From positions 1-17,658 of the forward strand of contig CAMPHU010000085.1 of assembly GCA_946886065.1 (NCBI GenBank): a stretch of DNA of 17,658 bases, written 5' to 3'. Within the stretch, counting starts at the first letter, position 1. Each line of letters begins with the position of its first letter. The notes under the pieces are model-generated. The model was given only the letters and a program-made list of their open reading frames with translations, was not told the DNA's origin and did not search any database. This document shows, piece after piece, positions 1-8,025 of this stretch. The translations under genes and the position numbers were made by a program. Source of the DNA: an uncultured Massilia sp. (GTDB lineage Bacteria; Pseudomonadota; Gammaproteobacteria; Burkholderiales; Burkholderiaceae).

Positions 1-2198
1 TCAAGGAACGCCTGCCCGAGCTGCAGGCCGGCCTGCCGGCCTCGGTGCGCATGGATGTGCTCAGCGACCGCACCGCCGGCATCCGCGCCTCGGTCCACCA
101 CGTGCAGATCGAGCTGCTGCTTGCCGTGGTGCTGGTGGTGCTGGTGATCTTCGCTTTCCTGCACAGCATCCGCGCCACCGTGATCGCCAGCCTGGCGGTG
201 CCGATCTCGCTGATCGGCACCTTCGGCATCATGTACCTGCTCGGCTACAGCCTGAACAACCTGTCGCTGATGGCCCTCACCATCGCCACCGGCTTCGTGG
301 TCGACGACGCCATCGTCATGATCGAGAACATCGCCCGCTACATCGAGGAAGGCGAAAGGCCGATGGCCGCCGCCATCAAGGGGGCCACCCAGATCGGCTT
401 CACCATCATTTCGCTGACGGTCTCGCTGATCGCGGTGCTGATTCCGCTGCTGTTCATGGGCGACGTGGTCGGCCGCCTGTTCCGCGAGTTCGCGGTGACC
501 CTGGCGATCACGATCCTGATCTCGGCCGTGGTGTCGCTGACCCTGGTGCCGATGATGTCGGCGCGCTGGCTGCGCGCCCGCGAGGACGAGCATCCGGGCC
601 GCCTGGCGCAGAAGACCCAGGCCTTCTTCGACCGGGTCATCCAGCGCTACGACGTGGCGCTGGGCTGGGTGCTGGCGCGCCAGGGCCTGACCCTGTTCGT
701 GGCGCTCGGCACCCTGGTGCTGACCGCACTGCTGTGGGCCGTGATCCCGAAAGGCCTGTTCCCGACCCAGGACACCGGCCAGCTCCAGGCGCGCCTGGAG
801 ACCCGCCAGTCGATCTCCTACCGCGACATGGCCCAGCTCCAGCAGGCCGCCGCGCGCGAGATCCTGCGCGACCCGGAAGTCGCCTCGCTCAGCTCCTACG
901 TGGGCGTGGACGCGGCCAACAACACCATGCTCCACACCGGGACCATGCTGATCAACCTGAAGGCCGACCGCGGCGACCAGGAAGAGACCATCGAACGCCT
1001 GCGCGGCCGCGTGGCCAAGGTGGCCGGCGTGACTCTCTACCTGCAGCCGACCCAGGACCTGACCATCGACGCCGAGAGCGGCCCGACCCAGTACCGCCTG
1101 TCGATCGAAGGCGCCGACAGCGCCACCGTCAACCAGTGGGCGCACAAGCTGGTGGAGAAGATGCGCACCCTGGAGCAACTGCGCAACGCCACCACCGACG
1201 CCGGCGCGCTAGGGGCGGCGGCCTTCATCGACATCGACCGCGACACCGCCTCGCGCCTGGGCATCACCGCCGCCTCCATCGACGACGCCCTGTACAGCGC
1301 CTTCGGGCAGCGCATCGTCTCGACGATCTTCACCGAGACCAACCAGTACAGGGTCATCCTTGAAGCGGAGCAGGACCAGGCCATGTCCCTGGACAGCCTG
1401 GCCAACCTGCAGCTGCGCACCAGCTCCGGCCAGCCGACGCCGCTGGCGGCGGTCGCCACCATCACCGAGCGCGCGGCGCCGCTGCAGGTCACCCACGTGG
1501 CCCAGTACCCGGCGGCCACGGTCGGCTTCGACACCGCGTCCGGCGTCTCGCTGGGCCAGGCCGTGGACGCCATCCGCGCCGCCGCCGAGGACATCAGGAT
1601 GCCCGCTTCGGTGTCGATGACCTTCCTGGGCGCCTCCGGCGCCTACCAGGCCTCGCTGTCCAACCAGCTGTGGCTGATCCTGGCGGCCGTGGTCTGCGTC
1701 TACATCGTGCTGGGCGTGCTGTACGAGAGCTACATCCACCCGCTGACCATCCTGTCGACCCTGCCGTCGGCGGGCGTGGGCGCGCTGCTGGCGCTGTGGG
1801 TGACGGGGCAGGGGCTGGGCGTGATCGGCATCATCGGCATCATCCTCCTGATCGGCATCGTCAAGAAGAACGCCATCATGATGATCGACTTCGCCATCGA
1901 GGCCGAGCGCGACGAGGGCAAGACGCCCCTGGACGCGATCCGCCAGGCCGCGCTGCTGCGCTTCCGCCCGATCCTGATGACCACCCTGGCCGCGCTGTTC
2001 GCCGCGATTCCGCTGATGCTAGGCTGGGGCGAGGGCGCCGAGCTGCGCCGGCCGCTGGGCCTGGCCATCTTCGGCGGCCTGATCGTCAGCCAGCTGCTGA
2101 CCCTGTTCACCACGCCGGTGATCTACCTGGCCTTCGACCGCCTTGCCCGCCGGCGGACGGGCAAGGCACCCCATCAACCCAAGGAGGCCGGCGCATGA
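1..2198 (+). CDS. mdtB: MdtB-like RND multidrug efflux permease, 5'-truncated by the window edge
   Basis: Inner-membrane proton/drug antiporter of the RND (HAE1) superfamily. The reading frame is open from base 3, so the visible 731 residues are the C-terminal part of a protein usually about 1040 aa long. Visible parts are the TM2-TM6 block, the second large periplasmic loop and the C-terminal TM block. The proton-relay pair is in GFVVDDAIVMIEN (Asp codons at 303 and 306) and the relay lysine is in GIVKKNAIMMIDF (codons 1863/1866); RFRPILMTTLAA follows. Phrases such as LSDRT..IRASV, RYIEEGE and LFMGDVVGRLFREFA are more like E. coli MdtB than MdtC. In the known MdtABC system two MdtB and one MdtC form a mixed trimer. 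The stop overlaps the next gene's ATG (ATGA), so the two are probably translationally coupled. The adaptor gene (mdtA) should lie just upstream, not visible. The family is certain; the subtype is by recalled similarity. Confidence 0.93.
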   Translation, partial: KERLPELQAGLPASVRMDVLSDRTAGIRASVHHVQIELLLAVVLVVLVIFAFLHSIRATVIASLAVPISLIGTFGIMYLLGYSLNNLSLMALTIATGFVVDDAIVMIENIARYIEEGERPMAAAIKGATQIGFTIISLTVSLIAVLIPLLFMGDVVGRLFREFAVTLAITILISAVVSLTLVPMMSARWLRAREDEHPGRLAQKTQAFFDRVIQRYDVALGWVLARQGLTLFVALGTLVLTALLWAVIPKGLFPTQDTGQLQARLETRQSISYRDMAQLQQAAAREILRDPEVASLSSYVGVDAANNTMLHTGTMLINLKADRGDQEETIERLRGRVAKVAGVTLYLQPTQDLTIDAESGPTQYRLSIEGADSATVNQWAHKLVEKMRTLEQLRNATTDAGALGAAAFIDIDRDTASRLGITAASIDDALYSAFGQRIVSTIFTETNQYRVILEAEQDQAMSLDSLANLQLRTSSGQPTPLAAVATITERAAPLQVTHVAQYPAATVGFDTASGVSLGQAVDAIRAAAEDIRMPASVSMTFLGASGAYQASLSNQLWLILAAVVCVYIVLGVLYESYIHPLTILSTLPSAGVGALLALWVTGQGLGVIGIIGIILLIGIVKKNAIMMIDFAIEAERDEGKTPLDAIRQAALLRFRPILMTTLAALFAAIPLMLGWGEGAELRRPLGLAIFGGLIVSQLLTLFTTPVIYLAFDRLARRRTGKAPHQPKEAGA
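2181..2187 (+). promoter_or_regulatory. Ribosome binding site of mdtC
   Basis: AAGGAGG lies inside the 3' end of the mdtB-like gene, 7 nt before the ATG at 2195. It is a near-perfect Shine-Dalgarno sequence and fixes the start of the second permease at the ATGA overlap rather than at earlier in-frame codons, which would run through mdtB coding sequence. Confidence 0.85.
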
Positions 2199-5100
2199 AC
2201 CTGTCGCGCCCCTTCGTCGAGCGCCCGATCGCGACCGTCCTGCTGACCCTGGGGCTGGCGCTGGCCGGCATCGCCGCCTTCTTCGTGCTGCCGGTGTCGC
2301 CGCTGCCGCAGGTCGACTACCCGACCATCTCGGTATCGGCCTCGCTGCCGGGCGCCAGCCCGGAGACCATGGCCTCGAGCGTGGCCACGCCGCTGGAGCG
2401 GCGGCTCGGCACCATCGCCGGCGTCAACGAAATGACGTCCAGCAGCAGCACCGGCTCGACCCGGGTCAGCCTGCAGTTCGACCTGAACCGCAAGATCGAC
2501 GCCGCCGCGCGCGAGGTCCAGGCCGCGATCAACGCCGCCCGCGTCGACCTGCCGGCCACGCTGCGCAACAACCCGACCTACCGCAAGGCCAATCCTTCCG
2601 ACGCCCCGGTCATCATCCTGGCGCTGACCTCGAAGACACGCACGCCGGGCCAGATCTACGAATCGGTGTCCAATATCGTGCAGCAGCGCCTGGCCCAGGT
2701 GAAGGGCGTGGGCGAGGTCGAGATCGGCGGCGGCTCGCTGCCGGCGGTGCGGGTCGAACTGCTGCCGTATGCGCTCAACCGCTACGGCGTGTCGGCCGAG
2801 GACGTGCGCGCCGCCATCCAGGCCAGCAATCCGAACCGCCCCAAGGGCGTCATCGAAGGCGGCGGCACCCGCTTCCAGATCTATTCGCAGCCGGCCATGA
2901 CGGGCAACGGCCGCAGCGCCGCCGACTACCGCGACCTGGTGGTCGCCTGGCGCGATGGCGCCGCGATCCGCCTGCGCGACGTGGCCGAGGTCATCGACGG
3001 CCCGGAAAACATCAACACCCTCGGCCTGTTCAACGGCCAGCCCGCGGTGATCGTGCTGGTCACGCGCCAGCCGGACGCGAACGTGATCGAGACCGTGGAC
3101 GGCGTGCGCGCGCTGCTGCCGTCGCTGCAGGCCCAGCTGCCCGGCGACGTGACCCTGCAGGTGGCGTCGGACCGCACCAACTCCATCCGCGCCTCGCTGC
3201 ACGAGATCGAGTTCACCCTGGTGCTGTCGATCCTGCTGGTGGTGCTGGTGGTGAGCGTGTTCCTGCGCAGCGTGCGCGCCACCTTGGTGCCGGCGGTGGC
3301 CACCATCGTCTCGCTGCTGGGGACCTTCGGCGTCATGCATCTGCTCGGCTTCTCGCTCAACAACCTGTCGCTGATGGCGCTGACGGTGGCCACCGGCTTC
3401 GTGGTCGACGACGCCATCGTGGTGCTGGAGAACACCAGCCGCCACATCGAGCAGGGCATGGACCGCATGAAGGCCGCGCTGCTGGGGGCGCGCGAAGTCG
3501 GCTTCACCGTGCTGTCGATTTCGCTGTCGCTGGTGGCGGTCTTCATTCCCCTGCTGTTCATGGGCGGGCAGGTGGGGCGGCTGTTCCGCGAGTTCGCCGT
3601 GACCCTGTCGGCGGCGGTGATGATCTCGCTGGTGATTTCGCTGACCACGACGCCGATGATGTGCGCCTGGCTGCTGCGCCGCAATGAGAAGGAGCGCAAG
3701 CAGGGCCGCCTGGCGCGCTGGTTCGCGCAGTTGTCAGAGCGGGGTTTCGGGCGCGTGCTGCGCGCCTACGAGCATTCGCTCGACTGGGCGCTGGACAGCA
3801 AGCTGCTGGTGATGTTCAGCCTGGTGTTCGTGATCGGCCTGAACGTCTACCTGTTCGCCGCCGCGCCCAAGGGCTTCTTCCCGCAGCAGGACACGGGCCA
3901 GATCAGCGGCGGCATCCGCGCCGACCAGAGCATCTCCTTCCAGGCGATGCAGGCCAAGATGCGCCAGCTGGTGAACATCATCAAGCGCGACCCGGCGGTG
4001 GACACCGTGGTCGGCTTCACCGGCGGCGGGCGCGCGGGCGGCGGCTTCATGTTCATCAACCTCAAGCCGGCCGACGAACGCAGCGAGGCGGGGCAGGCCG
4101 TGATCGCCCGCCTGCGTCCGCAGCTGGCGCGGGTGACCGGCGTGTCCCTGTTCCTGAACCCGGTGCAGGACCTGCGCATGGGCGGGCGCTCCAGCAACTC
4201 GACCTACCAGTACACCCTCAAGAGCGACAACGCGGCCGACCTCAAGCTGTGGGCGGGCAAGCTGGCCGAATCGATGAAGCGCCAGCCGGCCCTGGTGGAC
4301 GTGGACACCGACCAGGCCGAGAACGGCGTCGAGACCTTCGTCTCCATCGACAAGGAGACGGCGGCGCGCATGGGCATCAGCACGCGCGACGTCACCAATG
4401 CCCTGTACAACGCCTTCGGCCAGCGCCAGGTCGCCAACATCTACGACGAGTTGAACCAGTACCACGTGGTGATGGGGGTGGCCCAGCGCTATGCGCAGTC
4501 GCCCGAGGCCCTGCGCGACGTGTACGTGCCCGCCAGGGCCGCTACAGCGTCCACGCCGGCGAACCCGACCGCCGCGCGCGACCCGTCCAGCGGCCAGGCA
4601 CTCGGCGCCAGCGCCACCACCATGGTCCCGCTGATGGCCCTGGCCCGCTTCGATGAAAGCTCCACGCCCACCTCGGTCAATCACCAGGATGGCGAGCTGG
4701 CCACCACCGTCTCGTTCAACCTGGCCGAAGGCGCCAACCTGGAGGAGGGGCAGGCGGCGGTGCGCCAGGCCGAAGCCGACATCGGCATGCCGACCAATGT
4801 GCGCGGCAGCTTCCAGGGCACGGCCCGGGCGGCGCAGGAATCGAACAAGGAGCAGCCCTTCCTGATCGCGGCGGCGATCATCGTCATCTACATCGTGCTC
4901 GGCATCCTGTACGAGAGCCTGGTGCACCCGGTGACCGTGCTCTCGACCTTGCCCTCGGCCGGCGTCGGCGCCGTGCTGGCCCTGCTGCTGTTCAAGATGG
5001 AGTTCTCGATCATCGCCCTGATCGGGGTCTTCCTCCTGATCGGCATCGTCAAGAAGAACGCCATCCTGATCATCGACTTCGCGCTCGAGGCCGAACGGGC

Positions 5101-5413
5101 GCGCGGCCTGACGGCGCTTGAAGCGGTGCGCGAAGCCTGCCTGCTGCGCTTCCGGCCGATCCTGATGACGACCCTGGCGGCGGCCCTGGGCGCGCTGCCG
5201 CTGGCGATCGGCTTCGGCGAAGGCTCCGAGCTGCGCCGCCCGCTGGGCGTGGCCATCATCGGCGGCCTGATCGCCAGCCAGGTCCTGACCCTGTTGACCA
5301 CGCCCGTGGTCTACGTCCTGCTCGACAAGCTGCGCAGCAAGAGCCCATCGGAGCGCGAGCTGACCCGGCACCCCCTCGACGGCGAGGACGGTCCCTCCCT
5401 AGCCAAACCATGA
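2195..5413 (+). CDS. mdtC: MdtC-like RND multidrug efflux permease
   Basis: Complete 1072-aa RND inner-membrane proton/drug antiporter. The N-terminus (MNLSRPFVERPIATVLLTLG) is the typical TM1 entry; then come LPQVDYPTI, ASLPGASPETMASSVATPLE and RKANPSDAP, all close to E. coli MdtC. The proton-relay aspartates are Asp405/Asp406 (GFVVDDAIVVLEN) and the relay lysine is Lys954 (GIVKKNAI), matching AcrB Asp407/Asp408/Lys940. The protein is longer than the roughly 1025 aa of E. coli MdtC. The extra length comes mostly from an Ala/Thr/Pro-rich stretch at residues 780-809 in the second periplasmic loop and a polar C-terminal tail after the last TM. The start is set by the AAGGAGG at 2181. It overlaps mdtB upstream and the outer-membrane gene downstream by 4 bp each. 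It probably works as a hetero-trimer with the MdtB-like protein. Substrates cannot be read from sequence; in E. coli they include novobiocin and bile salts. Confidence 0.95.
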   Translation: MNLSRPFVERPIATVLLTLGLALAGIAAFFVLPVSPLPQVDYPTISVSASLPGASPETMASSVATPLERRLGTIAGVNEMTSSSSTGSTRVSLQFDLNRKIDAAAREVQAAINAARVDLPATLRNNPTYRKANPSDAPVIILALTSKTRTPGQIYESVSNIVQQRLAQVKGVGEVEIGGGSLPAVRVELLPYALNRYGVSAEDVRAAIQASNPNRPKGVIEGGGTRFQIYSQPAMTGNGRSAADYRDLVVAWRDGAAIRLRDVAEVIDGPENINTLGLFNGQPAVIVLVTRQPDANVIETVDGVRALLPSLQAQLPGDVTLQVASDRTNSIRASLHEIEFTLVLSILLVVLVVSVFLRSVRATLVPAVATIVSLLGTFGVMHLLGFSLNNLSLMALTVATGFVVDDAIVVLENTSRHIEQGMDRMKAALLGAREVGFTVLSISLSLVAVFIPLLFMGGQVGRLFREFAVTLSAAVMISLVISLTTTPMMCAWLLRRNEKERKQGRLARWFAQLSERGFGRVLRAYEHSLDWALDSKLLVMFSLVFVIGLNVYLFAAAPKGFFPQQDTGQISGGIRADQSISFQAMQAKMRQLVNIIKRDPAVDTVVGFTGGGRAGGGFMFINLKPADERSEAGQAVIARLRPQLARVTGVSLFLNPVQDLRMGGRSSNSTYQYTLKSDNAADLKLWAGKLAESMKRQPALVDVDTDQAENGVETFVSIDKETAARMGISTRDVTNALYNAFGQRQVANIYDELNQYHVVMGVAQRYAQSPEALRDVYVPARAATASTPANPTAARDPSSGQALGASATTMVPLMALARFDESSTPTSVNHQDGELATTVSFNLAEGANLEEGQAAVRQAEADIGMPTNVRGSFQGTARAAQESNKEQPFLIAAAIIVIYIVLGILYESLVHPVTVLSTLPSAGVGAVLALLLFKMEFSIIALIGVFLLIGIVKKNAILIIDFALEAERARGLTALEAVREACLLRFRPILMTTLAAALGALPLAIGFGEGSELRRPLGVAIIGGLIASQVLTLLTTPVVYVLLDKLRSKSPSERELTRHPLDGEDGPSLAKP

Positions 5414-6828
5414 GCCCTATGCGAAACAAACCCGTTTTCCGCCTCTTGCCCCTGACCCTGACCGTGACCGTAGCCCTGCTTGCAGCCGGTTGCGCCGTCG
5501 GCCCCGCCTACCAGCGCCCGAGCACGCCGGAACCCGCCGCCTTCAAGGAAGCCCAGGGATGGGTGCCCGCCGCGCCCGGCGACGCCCTGGAGCGCGGGCA
5601 GTGGTGGCAGCTGTTCGGCGACGCGGAACTGGACCGCCTGGCCGGCGAAGCCGCGCGCGCCAACCAGGAAGTGGCGGCCGCGGTGGCGAATTATGCCCAG
5701 GCCCGGGCCGTGGTCGCCCAGCAGCGCGCCTCCCTGTTCCCGGTGGTGTCGCTCGGCGCCGGCGCCGACCGGGCAGGGGGCGGCGAGCGCTCGCCGTCGA
5801 ACCAGTACCGGGTGTCGATCGGCGGCAGCTGGGAGCCCGACCTGTTCGGCCGCCTGCGCAACTCCGTCACCAGCGCCCAGGCCGGCGCCGCCGCCACGGC
5901 CGCCGACCTGGCCAACGTGCGGCTGGCGGTGCAGGGCGAGCTGGCCAGCAACTACTTCGCGCTGCGCCAGCTGGACGCCCAGCGCGCGCTCCTGGGCACC
6001 ACGGTCGAGGGCTACCAGCGGGTGCTGCAGATCACCCAGAACCGTTTCAATGCCGGCATCGCCGCCAAGTCCGACGTGCTCCAGGCCCAGACCCAGCTGG
6101 CGAACGCCCGCAACGATGAACTCGGCCTGGCGCGCCAGCGCGCCCAGCTGGAGCACGCGATCGCCGTCCTGGTGGGCCGGGCGCCGAGCGAGTTTGCGCT
6201 GGCGCCCGCGCCCTGGACCGTGTCGGTTCCCGAGGTGCCGGTCGGGGTGCCGTCGACCCTGCTGCAGCGCCGCCCCGACATCGCCGCCGCCGAGCGCGAC
6301 GTGGCGGCCGCGAACGCCGGGATCGGCGTGGCCCGTTCCGCATACTTCCCCAACATCGGCCTGAGCGCTTCCTACGGCGGCGCGGCCAGCCGGGTAGGGG
6401 ATTTGTTCTCCGCCTCCGCGGCGGCCTGGTCCTTCGGCCTGTCGGCCGCCCAGACCCTGTTCAACGCCGGCGCCACCCGCGCGGGCGTCCAGGGCGCCGA
6501 GGCGCGCCACCAGGCGGCCGTGGCGCGCTACCGGCAGACGGTGCTCGACGCCTTCGCCGACGTCGAGAACCAGCTCTCGGCCACCCGCGTGCTGGCCCAG
6601 CAGCAGGAGCTGCGGCGCCAGGCGGCCGAGGCGGCCAACCTGGTCGAGGAACAGATGCTGAACCGCTACAAGGCCGGGCAGGTGAGCTATACCGAGGTGG
6701 TGCAGGCGCAGGTGACGGCCTTGTCGGCCCGGCGCGCCCTGGTCCAGGTGCAGGCGGATCGCCAGACGGCGGCGGTGGCGCTGATCCAGGCGCTGGGCGG
6801 CGGATGGCGGGCCGATTCCGGTCAATGA
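5410..6828 (+). CDS. RND efflux outer-membrane lipoprotein, OprM/NodT family
   Basis: A 472-aa outer-membrane factor that forms the trimeric exit duct for the two RND pumps upstream. The signal peptide ends in LLAAGC with the lipidated cysteine at residue 28, followed by AVGPAYQRP, the standard opening of OprM/NodT proteins. WWQLFGDAELDRL then begins the first of two repeated Ala/Gln-rich coiled-coil halves (roughly residues 60-245 and 265-460); LLQRRPDIAAAERDVAAANA starts the second. The ATG at 5410 overlaps the mdtC stop (ATGA). I see no Shine-Dalgarno before it, so translation probably depends on ribosomes finishing mdtC. A second ATG at 5419 would give the same signal peptide minus three residues. 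Enterobacterial mdtABC lacks its own exit duct and uses TolC, whereas here a dedicated one is part of the operon. The 134 bp after the stop show no clear terminator. Confidence 0.93.
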   Translation: MSPMRNKPVFRLLPLTLTVTVALLAAGCAVGPAYQRPSTPEPAAFKEAQGWVPAAPGDALERGQWWQLFGDAELDRLAGEAARANQEVAAAVANYAQARAVVAQQRASLFPVVSLGAGADRAGGGERSPSNQYRVSIGGSWEPDLFGRLRNSVTSAQAGAAATAADLANVRLAVQGELASNYFALRQLDAQRALLGTTVEGYQRVLQITQNRFNAGIAAKSDVLQAQTQLANARNDELGLARQRAQLEHAIAVLVGRAPSEFALAPAPWTVSVPEVPVGVPSTLLQRRPDIAAAERDVAAANAGIGVARSAYFPNIGLSASYGGAASRVGDLFSASAAAWSFGLSAAQTLFNAGATRAGVQGAEARHQAAVARYRQTVLDAFADVENQLSATRVLAQQQELRRQAAEAANLVEEQMLNRYKAGQVSYTEVVQAQVTALSARRALVQVQADRQTAAVALIQALGGGWRADSGQ

Positions 6829-6903
6829 GGCGCCGGTCACGCAGTTGATGCCACGGACGGCGGGACGGCGTAGACTATTGCCGACGCTTGGATCACGTCG
6901 AAC

Positions 6904-6932
6904 TGGAAGTTTCCGTGCGGAAAGAATACAAT
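6904..6932 (+). promoter_or_regulatory. Candidate promoter of the HDOD gene with a palindrome in its spacer
   Basis: A good -10 (TACAAT, 6927-6932) sits 17 nt after a weak -35 (TGGAAG, 6904-6909). The predicted transcript start near 6939 gives a leader of about 24 nt before the ATG at 6963. The spacer holds a perfect 6-bp inverted repeat, TTTCCG-TG-CGGAAA (6910-6923). It overlaps a second small one, GGAA-GT-TTCC (6905-6914), so GGAA half-sites alternate in orientation. The position between -35 and -10 is typical of repressor operators; the regulator is unknown. Confidence 0.45.
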
Positions 6933-6962
6933 CGACTCGTTTGCTGACGCAGAGCCACCGCT

Positions 6963-7946
6963 ATGAAAAAATGGATTGGCCGCCTATTGAGCGGCTCGGA
7001 AAAAGAAGAGCAAGCTCCGGAAGACACGGAAGAGATGCTCGACGACGAGGATGAGCAGGACGTCGAGCTTCGTTCCCTGAACAAGGAGGTCGACGCGACC
7101 TATTACCGCTGGCTGACGGCGGCGGCCGGCTATGACGCGTCCACGGAGCTCCAGACCCGCATCCTGGATGGCGTGCGCATGCTGGTCCATGACCCGGGCA
7201 GCGCCGCCGAGCTGGTGCCGCGCGTGCCGGAACTGATTCCGAAGCTGCTGCGCGGCCTGATGGACGAGAATTTCTCGACCACGGAGCTGTCGCGCGAGCT
7301 GTCGGCGGACCCGGTGCTGGTGGCCGAAGTGATCCGCGAATCCAACAGCGCCTATTACAAGCCGCTCACGCCGATCAAGACCCTGGAAGCGGCCGTCATG
7401 ATGCTGGGCCTGAACGGCGTGCGCATGCTGCTGGCGCGCGTGGCCCTGCGCCCGCTGGTGAAGATGCAGGTGGAAGGCTTCGCCCGCCACGCCTTGCCGA
7501 TCGTCTGGAGCCAGTCCGAGAAATGCGCCTTCGCGGCCAGCATGCTGGCGCCGGGGATGTCGGCCAGCGTGTTCGAATCCTACCTGGCGGGCCTGATGCA
7601 GAACGTCGGGCTGATCGTGGCCTTCCGCATGGCCGACCGCCACTGCGAGGGCGGCCGCATGCCGGGGTCCAGCGAATTCGGCCTGCGCCTGCTGAACATC
7701 AGCCGCCAGCTGTCGGCCGTCATCGCCGCGCACTGGAACTTCCCGCAGGAGGTGGCCGACGCCATCGCCCACGCCGGCAAGCCGGATACCCCGCTGGCGG
7801 AGGCGCTCGCGCATGGCGACCGCGTCTCCAAGCTGCGCCTGCTGATCGACGCCAACGTGATCCCGGAGGACGATCCCTTCGTGACCGAGGGCCTCGACAA
7901 CTTCCAGCGCCGCTGCCTGGGCAAGCTGGGCGACCTGGACGCCTGA
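6963..7946 (+). CDS. HDOD domain-containing protein
   Basis: A 327-aa cytoplasmic protein with no signal peptide. After a short basic start (MKKWIGRLL) there is a very acidic stretch (about residues 13-37, rich in Glu/Asp), probably a disordered linker. The HDOD domain follows from about residue 75 to 290: PELIPKLLRGLMDENFSTTE, LSADPVLVAEVIRESNSAYY and IKTLEAAVMMLGLNGVRML are the classical opening, and AGLMQNVGLIVAF and AAHWNFPQEVADAIAHA the classical second half. HDOD domains resemble HD phosphohydrolases but usually lack the metal-binding residues. Members act in signalling (c-di-GMP pathways, motility, stress, competence) mostly as scaffolds. No output domain (GGDEF, EAL, receiver) is fused here, so a specific role cannot be assigned. 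It stands alone, with its own candidate promoter; the Shine-Dalgarno (GCAGAG) is weak. Confidence 0.9.
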   Translation: MKKWIGRLLSGSEKEEQAPEDTEEMLDDEDEQDVELRSLNKEVDATYYRWLTAAAGYDASTELQTRILDGVRMLVHDPGSAAELVPRVPELIPKLLRGLMDENFSTTELSRELSADPVLVAEVIRESNSAYYKPLTPIKTLEAAVMMLGLNGVRMLLARVALRPLVKMQVEGFARHALPIVWSQSEKCAFAASMLAPGMSASVFESYLAGLMQNVGLIVAFRMADRHCEGGRMPGSSEFGLRLLNISRQLSAVIAAHWNFPQEVADAIAHAGKPDTPLAEALAHGDRVSKLRLLIDANVIPEDDPFVTEGLDNFQRRCLGKLGDLDA

Positions 7947-7962
7947 TTCCTTAGCAGTAAGA

Positions 7963-7992
7963 CCGTCGCTCCGGCCTTCGCCGGGGCGACGG
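7963..7992. repeat. REP-like intergenic hairpin
   Basis: A long imperfect palindrome lies between the HDOD and serine hydrolase genes: CCGTCGC (7963-7969) pairs with GCGACGG (7986-7992), CCGGC (7971-7975) with GCCGG (7980-7984), loop CTTC, with a single T/G opposition that would be a U-G pair in RNA. There is no T-run after it, so it is not a standard terminator. Hairpins with a CCGGCCTTCGCCGG core are common dispersed intergenic repeats in many high-GC proteobacteria. It may protect mRNA 3' ends or slow transcription. Confidence 0.6.
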
Positions 7993-8025
7993 CCTTATGC
8001 TGCCGGACGCTCACCTGGAGACCGC

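Noticed and set aside
2174..5371. Long minus-strand frames (423 and 545 codons) across mdtC
   Set aside because: They are low-complexity shadows of the RND gene, with no recognisable domains or ribosome sites.
7963..8000. Hairpin after the HDOD gene as an intrinsic terminator
   Set aside because: The stem is strong but the following bases are CCTTATGC, with no T-run. A REP-like element is the better description.
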